Source: JAQYVZ01 sp035269105 (GTDB lineage Bacteria; Desulfobacterota; Desulfuromonadia; Desulfuromonadales; BM103). From it: 10,597 bases of DNA. Location: positions 1 to 10,597 of the forward strand of contig DATFJP010000060.1 in assembly GCA_035269105.1 (NCBI GenBank), written 5' to 3'. A model generated the notes under the pieces. The model saw only the letters and a list, made by a program, of their open reading frames with translations. It did no database searches and was not told the DNA's origin. Both the position numbers and the translations under genes were made by a program. Shown here piece after piece: positions 5,608 through 10,597 of this stretch (the first letter of the stretch is position 1; each line of letters starts with the position of its first letter).

Positions 5608-5674
5608 AAACCTAATAAGAACAAAGATTTGTATGTTTTTTTTCGGATTTCACTGCATAGATGGTTGCTGGAAA

Positions 5675-5703
5675 AATTTGCAAATTAACAAAATGTTCGT
5701 TTG
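5675..5703. repeat. Overlapping palindromes, operator-like
   Basis: AATTTGCAAATT (5675–5686) is a perfect 12-bp palindrome. Overlapping it, 5681–5703 is a 23-bp dyad of the form CAAA-N2-AACA-N3-TGTT-N2-TTTG, with 16 symmetric positions. Such symmetry is typical of binding sites for dimeric regulators. No named regulator is recognised. Confidence 0.4.
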
Positions 5704-5839
5704 AAGTATTTCCTGAATATCATATTTGGGCTTGCAAACCATGATTGGTAGATTTGATTCCTTTTATAAATCAATCACTTATGTCATTTTTCGTGACGGT
5801 TAGCTGATTTCTGCCGCCTGAGAACCAATTTTTGCCCGA

Positions 5840-5857
5840 TTTTGCAATTCTGCAAAA
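5840..5857. repeat. Inverted repeat TTTTGCA-N4-TGCAAAA
   Basis: Two perfect 7-bp arms at 5840–5846 and 5851–5857 flank ATTC. It lies about 55 bp upstream of the candidate nadE −35, shares the TTTGCA word with the palindrome at 5675–5686, and could be an operator or a weak RNA hairpin. Confidence 0.4.
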
Positions 5858-5910
5858 GGGAAGGGTCCTGCCGAACGGCCCGGAAACAGGCTGAATAGTT
5901 CCCTATCCGT

Positions 5911-5939
5911 TTGCTTTTTAGAGGTTTGGCCCTTAGAAT
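5911..5939 (+). promoter_or_regulatory. Candidate sigma70 promoter for nadE
   Basis: TTGCTT (5911–5916) and TAGAAT (5934–5939) are separated by 17 bp, the optimal spacing. Transcription would begin near 5946, leaving a leader of about 20 nt that still includes the Shine–Dalgarno at 5952–5958. No riboswitch would fit in so short a leader. Confidence 0.6.
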
Positions 5940-5965
5940 GTGATCATTTCCAAGGAGGGATGTCC

Positions 5966-7924
5966 GTGTCGGTTCAACTTAAGACTTTCGGTCTACTGCG
6001 GGTCGCTGCCATTTCCCCGGAACTTGAGGTCGGCAATGTCGTTGCCAATCTCAAGACAATCAAGGCCGCAGCCGAGGAGGCTACCGATCGCAAGTGCCAG
6101 GTTCTGACTTATCCGGAACTGGGCCTGACCGGTTACACCTGCGGCGACCTTTTCTATCAGACCCTGCTGCTGGATAAGGTGGAAGCCGCCCTGGCCGAAC
6201 TGGCTGAATTCAGCCGGACCCTGGAAGCCGTGCTGGTGGTCGGCGCACCGGTCCGGCAGGCCGGGCGCCTGTTCAACGCCGCGATCATTATCAATGCCGG
6301 ACGCATCGTCGGTGTCGTTCCCAAGACCTATCTGCCGAATACCCTGGAATTTTATGAAGAGCGCTGGTTCTCGAGTTCGGTGGATTCAGGCGAGGCGGTG
6401 ATCCTTATCGACGGCACCGAAATCCCTTTCGGCACGGATCTGCTGTTCGCCATCGAGGGGTTCCCCGGCGCTGTGATCGGTGTTGAAATCTGCGAAGATG
6501 CCTGGGTTGCCAATCCCCCCAGCGGACATATGGCGGCGGCCGGTGCCACTCTGCTGCTCAACCTCTCCGCCAGTCCGGAATCCCTCGGCAAGCACGCCTA
6601 TCGACGCGCCCTGGTCGAAGCCCAGTCGGCCCGCTGTCTGGCGGCCTATGCTTATGCTTCGGCCGGTCCCGGCGAGTCGAGCACCGACCTGGTGTTTTCG
6701 GGACACAGCCTGATTGCTGAAAACGGACGCATTCTGGCCGAAACCGAACGCTTTCACTTCGAGACCCACATGGCCGTGACGGATGTCGATATCCAGCGCC
6801 TGCAGAATGAACGCCTGCGCCATAACAGCTTCGCACTGGCCGTCGATACCCATCATTACGATCTGCTGCATCTGACCATCGATTCCGTGCCGGACCTGCC
6901 CTTGCTGCGGCCTGTTCCCCGTACGCCCTTCGTCCCCGCGGACAAGGACATGCGGGATGAGCACTGCCGGGAAATTTTCGCCCTGCAGACCACCGCCCTG
7001 ATGACCCGTTTGCGGCATACCGGCAGCCGGCGGGTGGTCATCGGCCTTTCCGGCGGTCTGGATTCGACCCTGGCGCTGCTGGTGACCGTTAAGGCATTCG
7101 ATCGTCTGCAACTGCCCCGTCCAGGAATTCTGGCTGTCACCATGCCGGGGTTCGGCACCACGACACGAACCCGCACCAACGCCAGCGAACTCGCCGAAGA
7201 ACTGGGTGTCAGCCTGCAGACCATCCCCATCGGCCCGGCCGTGTCCCGGCATTTTGAAGACATCGGCCAGGACCCTCAGAGCCACGATATTACTTACGAA
7301 AACTGCCAGGCTCGCGAACGGACCCAGATTCTCATGGACCTGGCCAACCAGATGCACGGGCTGGTGATCGGTACCGGCGACCTGTCGGAGCTGGCCTTGG
7401 GATGGTGCACCTACAACGGCGACCATATGTCCATGTACGGCGTCAATGGTTCCGTGCCGAAGACCCTGGTCCGCTATCTGATCACCTGGTGCGCCGAGGT
7501 TGAATTCTCCGGTCCCACCGCCGCCATCCTGGAGGATATCTGCAATACGCCGGTTTCGCCGGAGCTGCTGCCGCCGGGGGCTGACGGCAAGATCAGCCAG
7601 AAGACAGAGGAGCACCTCGGCCCTTACGAAGTTCACGATTTTTTCCTGTTCCAGGTGGTCCGCTGCAGTTTTCCGCCGCGCAAAGTGCTGACCCTGGCCT
7701 GTCATGCGTTCGCCGGGGAATACAGCCGTGACCAGCTGTGTCACTGGCTGCGGCTTTTCTACCGGCGATTTTTCTCCCAGCAGTTCAAGCGCTCCTGCCT
7801 GCCGGACGGGCCGAAAGTCGGCACTGTGGCCCTTTCGCCACGGGGCGACTGGCGGATGCCGAGCGACGCCAGCGCCGCCCTCTGGCTGGCGGAACTGGAA
7901 GAGCTGGAAACGGAAGAGGAATGA
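5966..7924 (+). CDS. nadE: Glutamine-dependent NAD(+) synthetase
   Basis: NadE performs the last step of NAD biosynthesis, converting deamido-NAD to NAD with ATP and with ammonia released from glutamine. Residue numbers here count from ATG 5960. The N-terminal nitrilase-type glutaminase has the Glu53–Lys122–Cys178 triad in YPELGLTGYT, VVPKTYLPN and GVEICEDAW. The C-terminal synthetase has the ATP-binding P-loop GLSGGLDST (362–370) and the conserved GTGDLSELALGWCTYNGDHMSMYGVN region near 471–496. At about 650 residues it belongs to the long, ammonia-channelling type known from Mycobacterium. GTG 5966 is preferred because AAGGAGG at 5952–5958 lies seven bases before it, whereas ATG 5960 is only one base from that site. 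It overlaps rsmI by 4 bp. Confidence 0.96.
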   Translation: MSVQLKTFGLLRVAAISPELEVGNVVANLKTIKAAAEEATDRKCQVLTYPELGLTGYTCGDLFYQTLLLDKVEAALAELAEFSRTLEAVLVVGAPVRQAGRLFNAAIIINAGRIVGVVPKTYLPNTLEFYEERWFSSSVDSGEAVILIDGTEIPFGTDLLFAIEGFPGAVIGVEICEDAWVANPPSGHMAAAGATLLLNLSASPESLGKHAYRRALVEAQSARCLAAYAYASAGPGESSTDLVFSGHSLIAENGRILAETERFHFETHMAVTDVDIQRLQNERLRHNSFALAVDTHHYDLLHLTIDSVPDLPLLRPVPRTPFVPADKDMRDEHCREIFALQTTALMTRLRHTGSRRVVIGLSGGLDSTLALLVTVKAFDRLQLPRPGILAVTMPGFGTTTRTRTNASELAEELGVSLQTIPIGPAVSRHFEDIGQDPQSHDITYENCQARERTQILMDLANQMHGLVIGTGDLSELALGWCTYNGDHMSMYGVNGSVPKTLVRYLITWCAEVEFSGPTAAILEDICNTPVSPELLPPGADGKISQKTEEHLGPYEVHDFFLFQVVRCSFPPRKVLTLACHAFAGEYSRDQLCHWLRLFYRRFFSQQFKRSCLPDGPKVGTVALSPRGDWRMPSDASAALWLAELEELETEEE

Positions 7925-8778
7925 GCGCCGGTGAGAGAGTACCCGGGCGGGGCCGCCTGTTTGTCGTTGCCACGCCCATCGGCAATCTCGCCGACATCAC
8001 CTACCGTGCAGTGGCCGTTCTCGGCGAGGTTTCTATCGTGGCCGCCGAAGACACCCGGCGCAGCGGGAAGCTTTTGGCCCATTACCGGATCACCACGCCG
8101 CTGGTCCGTTATCACGAACACAATGCCCGCCGGCAGGTCGATGTTCTGCTGGAAAAACTGCAGGGGGGCAGTGATGTCGCCCTGATCAGCGATGCCGGCA
8201 CGCCCGGTATTGCCGATCCGGGGTATCGTCTGGTCCGGGCCTGCCACGCGGCCGGGATCATCGTCGTTGCGGTCCCCGGTCCTTCGGCGCTGGTTGCCGC
8301 ATTGAGTATAGCCGGAGTCCCGACTGATCGCTTCACCTTCGAAGGGTTCCTGCCGGCCAAAGCCAAGGCGCGGCAGAAACGGCTGCAGGAAAAAGCTCTG
8401 GCCGACAACACTCTGGTTTTTTACGAAACGCCGCACCGCCTGGTAGCAGCTCTCCAGGATCTCGCTGCCGCTTGCGGACCGGACCGTTTGCTGGTCGTTG
8501 CCCGCGAATTGACAAAGCTGCACGAGGAAATCTTCCGGGGCAGTGTGGCCGAAGCCGCCGAGCATTTCGCCACGGAGAAGGTGAAGGGGGAATTGGTCCT
8601 GGTCCTGCCGGCCGGCGAGCAGGAGCATAAGGTGAGCATGACGGTCGCCCTGCAGACTATGCTTGCCGAATCCGATCTGCCGCGTCGCGACATCGTCAAG
8701 ATGATCGCCCGGGAATACGGCGTATCCGGCAGCGAGGTTTACCGGGAAAGCCTCAAATACCCCGGCTGGTGCGAATGA
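7921..8778 (+). CDS. rsmI: 16S rRNA (cytidine1402-2'-O)-methyltransferase RsmI
   Basis: RsmI methylates the 2'-OH of C1402 in the ribosomal P site, which tunes decoding fidelity. The 285-residue protein shows the tetrapyrrole-methylase-like fold: LFVVATPIGNLADITYRA (13–30), AAEDTRRSGKLL (41–52), ALISDAGTPGIADPGYRLV (87–105), VPGPSALVAAL (118–128), FTFEGFLP (138–145) and LVFYETPHRL (165–174). These are the standard RsmI blocks. ATG 7921 overlaps the nadE stop in an ATGA junction, with GAAGAGG just upstream, so translation is probably coupled to nadE. The frame is open further upstream inside nadE, but the family match begins near this ATG. No defect is seen. Confidence 0.96.
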   Translation: MSAGERVPGRGRLFVVATPIGNLADITYRAVAVLGEVSIVAAEDTRRSGKLLAHYRITTPLVRYHEHNARRQVDVLLEKLQGGSDVALISDAGTPGIADPGYRLVRACHAAGIIVVAVPGPSALVAALSIAGVPTDRFTFEGFLPAKAKARQKRLQEKALADNTLVFYETPHRLVAALQDLAAACGPDRLLVVARELTKLHEEIFRGSVAEAAEHFATEKVKGELVLVLPAGEQEHKVSMTVALQTMLAESDLPRRDIVKMIAREYGVSGSEVYRESLKYPGWCE

Positions 8779-8856
8779 GCCTACCAGTTGCCGGATAGAT
8801 CGGGCAGATTGGGAAAGCCGGATTATGAGAAAACACCCGCCGCGAAATCTGTTCCC

Positions 8857-9555
8857 ATGAAACCGGACAACTGGGTCGACAGCCTCAATTGCGCCATCGA
8901 GGGCATCCTCTGGGCCACTTCCAGCCAGAGGCACCTGCGCTACCAATTTTTCGCCGCCGTGGTCGTCCTGCTGCTGGCTCTGTTTCTTGGTTTGTCAGCT
9001 CTTGATTTCATTCTGCTGACATTTGCCGCCACCCTGGTTTTGTTCGCGGAACTGATCAACACGGCGCTCGAGGTTGTCGTCGACCTGGTTTCGCCCGAGT
9101 TCCATCCCCTGGCGCGCCGGGCCAAGGATGTCGCCGCCGGTGCCGTCCTGGTCGCCAGCCTGGGCGCTGCCATCATGGGGTTTTTCGCCTTTTCGCACTA
9201 TCTCTTCCCGCCCCTGGAAACGGAACTGGGCCGGTCGGCGCCGATCGATCCGATTCTGCCGTTCATTTCCTTGCTGATCGTCGTTATTATCGTCGTCCTG
9301 ACCAAGGCGCGTATCGGCAGGGGACGACCACTCAGCGGCGGTATGCCGAGCGGGCATAGCGCTGCGGCGTTTTCGGTCGCGACTTCGGTTTTGCTGGCCC
9401 AGATCGGACTGGTGATAAGCCTGCTGGTGGTATTGATCGCGGTTCTGGTCAGCGTCAGCCGCTACCAGCTGCGGATCCACTCCGTCAAAGAACTGATTGC
9501 CGGAGCCGGCATCGGGACCGCAACCACGCTGATCCTCTACCTGATGTTCAACTGA
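8857..9555 (+). CDS. DgkA-type lipid kinase fused to PAP2 phosphatase
   Basis: The 232-residue inner-membrane protein joins two opposite activities. Residues 1–115 are a prokaryotic diacylglycerol/undecaprenol kinase: an amphipathic start with SLNCAIEGILWA, then AELINTALEVVVDLVSP (64–80) with Glu65 and Glu72, and ARRAKDVAAGAVL (86–98). Residues 130–232 are a short PAP2 domain with KARIGRGRP (150–158, K-x6-RP), MPSGHS (163–168) and SRYQLRIH (201–208). His208 is the expected phospho-acceptor; Glu212 replaces the usual Asp partner. About six or seven hydrophobic segments are visible. The substrate is probably undecaprenol, diacylglycerol or their phosphates. It follows rsmI by 78 bp. ATG 8857 starts a standard DgkA N-terminus but lacks a clear Shine–Dalgarno; TTG 8788, 23 codons upstream, is an alternative. 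Confidence 0.9.
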   Translation: MKPDNWVDSLNCAIEGILWATSSQRHLRYQFFAAVVVLLLALFLGLSALDFILLTFAATLVLFAELINTALEVVVDLVSPEFHPLARRAKDVAAGAVLVASLGAAIMGFFAFSHYLFPPLETELGRSAPIDPILPFISLLIVVIIVVLTKARIGRGRPLSGGMPSGHSAAAFSVATSVLLAQIGLVISLLVVLIAVLVSVSRYQLRIHSVKELIAGAGIGTATTLILYLMFN

Positions 9556-9573
9556 AAAAATCCCGAAAGCCTT

Positions 9574-9608
9574 CTGCCGAGGGAGTCTTTCCACCGGCAG
9601 TTTACAAA
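9574..9608. terminator. Hairpin between convergent genes, probable bidirectional terminator
   Basis: CTGCCG (9574–9579) pairs with CGGCAG (9595–9600). Inside, GGGA (9581–9584) pairs with TTCC (9589–9592) around a GTCT loop. A short T-run follows on the plus strand, and an A6 run at 9555–9560 gives a U-run for the minus strand further out. It lies between the convergent stops of the kinase–phosphatase gene and the response regulator gene. Confidence 0.55.
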
Positions 9609-9609
9609 C

Positions 9610-10320
9610 TTAGGCGGGGTCTGCCTCCAGGGTTTGCAGAAACTCGCGGATCTGGTGCAGGTGGTCGAGGCGGAGGTCCTTGAACTTGATGCCCATGCCT
9701 GTTGGCAGGGACGGTTTGCTGGGTGCCTCAGGCGCGTTCACCCAGGCCACGCTGCCGTGACAGGCAATCGGATGGTCCTGAGCGGGAAGGTGAAACTTGA
9801 GCTGCAAGGCCTCATCCGCCGGCAGGAGCTCGTTCGTTTCGAGGAATAGACCGCCGGTGCTCAGATTGACCGAGTAACCGGTCAACAACTGCTGCTGCCC
9901 GTACCTGATCTCCATCTTCACGGGAGTCCTGGGTTCGGCTCGTTCGATCACCTGCAAAAAGCGGCGGATGGTCTCCACAAAAGTCCGACGGTGGATCGGT
10001 TTCAGGATAATCTCGTCGCAGCCGGCTTGGCGGCATCGGTTCTGTTCTTCTTCTTTGCCTGCCGTTGTGACCATGATGACCGGGATTCTGCTGAGCTCCG
10101 GGTTGTCCTTGATCCGGCGGCAGCATTCATCGCCGTTCATCTCGGGCATGTAGAGGTCGAGCAGGGCCAGGTCGGGATGATGTGCGGCGATCATTTCATA
10201 AGCCTGACGACCGTTTTTCGCCACCAGGATGTCGATTTCCTGGCGCTGCAGAAAGGTCTTTTCCAGGGTCAGGAAAAAGTCGACGTCATCGGCGAGCAGG
10301 ACCTTCTTTTGACTGGACAC
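9610..10320 (-). CDS. Response regulator: receiver domain plus PilZ domain
   Basis: The 236-residue soluble protein has a receiver domain (about 5–122) with acid pair Asp11-Asp12, phosphoacceptor Asp55 in LLDLYMP, Thr85/Thr86 in MVTTAG and Lys107 in ILKPI. A C-terminal PilZ domain follows (about 125–232), resembling the Myxococcus/Geobacter paralogous type (TIGR02266). The PilZ c-di-GMP signature looks complete: RAEPR (127–131, RxxxR) and NLSTGG (152–157, N-x-S-x-x-G), with GMGIKFKDL near 208–216. There is no DNA-binding domain, so output is probably by protein contact, perhaps motility or exopolysaccharide control. GTG 10320 is chosen because AAGGAG lies six bases upstream; a longer frame from TTG 10374 lacks such a site. 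No histidine kinase is adjacent. Confidence 0.92.
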   Translation of the reverse strand: MSSQKKVLLADDVDFFLTLEKTFLQRQEIDILVAKNGRQAYEMIAAHHPDLALLDLYMPEMNGDECCRRIKDNPELSRIPVIMVTTAGKEEEQNRCRQAGCDEIILKPIHRRTFVETIRRFLQVIERAEPRTPVKMEIRYGQQQLLTGYSVNLSTGGLFLETNELLPADEALQLKFHLPAQDHPIACHGSVAWVNAPEAPSKPSLPTGMGIKFKDLRLDHLHQIREFLQTLEADPA

Positions 10321-10405
10321 GGTTTGCTCCTTATTGCAGTCAGTTGCGAAAGCTGTTCGGCTGGTATCCCTCAAGGCCTATTTGACCAGCTTGGCGAGGA
10401 AAGCA

Positions 10406-10468
10406 GGTCTTTGCCGAACAATTTACCCGCAATGACGGGTCGAGGTCAAAGATTCCCTGGTCTTTGCC
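10406..10468 (-). promoter_or_regulatory. Candidate promoter of the receiver–PilZ gene bracketed by direct repeats
   Basis: On the minus strand TTGACC (10444–10449) and TAAATT (10420–10425) are 18 bp apart. GGCAAAGACC occurs perfectly twice, at 10459–10468 upstream of the −35 and at 10406–10415 downstream of the −10. The spacer holds the dyad ACCCG-N6-CGGGT (10425–10440), and CAAAGA/TCTTTG (10447–10452, 10461–10466) is an inverted pair overlapping the −35. The geometry suggests operator sites around the core promoter. Confidence 0.45.
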
Positions 10469-10479
10469 CGCCCTGCTGT

Positions 10480-10548
10480 TCATCCGACCTGTCTAGGAGT
10501 CTGTCGAACTATCCATGAGCTGGCTGCAAATCCGATCCTTCGGCCCAT
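10480..10548 (-). CDS. Possible 22-aa mini-ORF in a terminal repeat-like segment, doubtful
   Basis: ATG at 10548 (minus strand) is preceded by AAGGAG at 10556–10561 with a 7-base gap, an ideal ribosome-binding site. The ORF reads MGRRIGFAASSWIVRQTPRQ plus two residues before TGA. No family is recognised. It lies upstream of the receiver–PilZ promoter and inside what may be a dispersed repeat, so it could be part of a mobile or repeated sequence rather than a real gene. Confidence 0.2.
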   Translation of the reverse strand: MGRRIGFAASSWIVRQTPRQVG

Positions 10549-10597
10549 ATTTCAGCTCCTTTTTGCCCCATAGCTACGGCTATGCGCCTGCAAACGA
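10495..10597. repeat. Suspected edge of a dispersed intergenic repeat with hairpin
   Basis: The last ~100 bp differs in texture from its neighbours. It contains CATAGC-TACG-GCTATG (10569–10584), a perfect 6-bp stem with a tetraloop, and the word TTTGCAG twice on the minus strand, at the two ends of the segment. The combination of hairpin, SD-led mini-ORF and sharp position between genes resembles intergenic repeat families in Desulfuromonadales. This is an impression without a second copy in the window; the element continues past the edge. Confidence 0.3.

Larger units (their letters stand above)
5480..5965. other. AT-rich divergent intergenic region
   Basis: About 480 bp separate the hydrolase gene from nadE. 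Roughly 5520–5800 is clearly AT-rich against GC-rich neighbours. It has no recognisable conserved gene or tRNA. It holds candidate promoters for both flanking genes, several dyads (5675–5703, 5840–5857), recurring TTGCA/TGCAA words, a T8 run at 5636–5643 and one hydrophobic mini-ORF. Low melting stability fits a regulatory or nucleoid-protein-binding region, or a remnant of acquired DNA. Confidence 0.7.

Noticed and set aside
5621..5643. ACAAA/TTTGT hairpin followed by a T8 run as an intrinsic terminator
   Set aside because: The stem is only five AT-rich pairs with a two-base loop and would be too unstable; the T-run is in keeping with the local AT bias.
5925..5945. Possible sigma54 promoter at TTTGGCCC upstream of nadE
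   Set aside because: A GG at −24 is present, but the required GC at −12 with 10-bp spacing is missing; the sigma70 hexamers at 5911–5939 fit better.
6386..7744. Minus-strand open frame of 452 codons within nadE
   Set aside because: It is fully antisense to a clear NAD synthetase gene; the low-complexity Gly/Gln/His-rich translation is typical of the complementary strand of GC-rich codons.
7759..8946. Minus-strand open frame of 395 codons across rsmI
   Set aside because: It is antisense to rsmI and the neighbouring gene ends, with no domain motif; no independent ribosome-binding site was evident.

Overview
The window is a GC-rich housekeeping stretch of a bacterial chromosome. It most resembles Desulfuromonadales/Geobacter-type Deltaproteobacteria (Desulfobacterota). 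The grounds are the gene order rpsP–rimM–trmD–Tm1570-like methyltransferase–rplS–rnhB–yraN, a long glutamine-dependent NadE next to rsmI, and a receiver–PilZ protein of the kind common in Geobacter and Myxococcus. This placement rests on recalled gene order and protein families, not on a search.

Region 1 (1–4485, all +) is a translation and RNA-processing cluster. It holds the 3' end of rpsP, then rimM, trmD and a SPOUT methyltransferase, the last three in overlapping frames. A thiol peroxidase gene, tpx, with its own sigma70-like promoter sits between the methyltransferase and rplS. A hairpin-rich spacer leads to a new promoter for rplS, which ends at a strong intrinsic terminator. rnhB and yraN follow and overlap each other. 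Ribosome assembly (RimM, S16, L19), tRNA modification (TrmD), R-loop and ribonucleotide removal (RNase HII) and a nuclease-fold protein of unknown role (YraN) are thus grouped in several transcription units.

Region 2 (4565–5965) holds one minus-strand alpha/beta hydrolase whose expected catalytic histidine is an arginine. Behind it is a roughly 480-bp, strikingly AT-rich divergent intergenic region, rich in dyads and recurring TTGCA words. It also contains a possible 30-residue hydrophobic mini-ORF.

Region 3 (5966–9555, +) is a probable operon: nadE (NAD synthetase), rsmI (16S rRNA C1402 2'-O-methyltransferase) and a fused DgkA-type lipid kinase–PAP2 phosphatase. The fusion probably acts on undecaprenol or diacylglycerol lipids. 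A hairpin separates it from the convergent last gene.

Region 4 (9610–10597, mainly −) is a receiver–PilZ response regulator with complete phosphoacceptor and c-di-GMP-binding motifs. Its candidate promoter is bracketed by a perfect 10-bp direct repeat. The final ~100 bp carries a hairpin and a small SD-led ORF and looks like an edge of an intergenic repeat.

No rRNA, tRNA, CRISPR array, transposase or phage gene was seen. I found no clear new multi-gene system. The most interesting items are the kinase–phosphatase fusion, the His-to-Arg hydrolase, the AT-rich regulatory region and the orphan strong Shine–Dalgarno site after the SPOUT methyltransferase gene.
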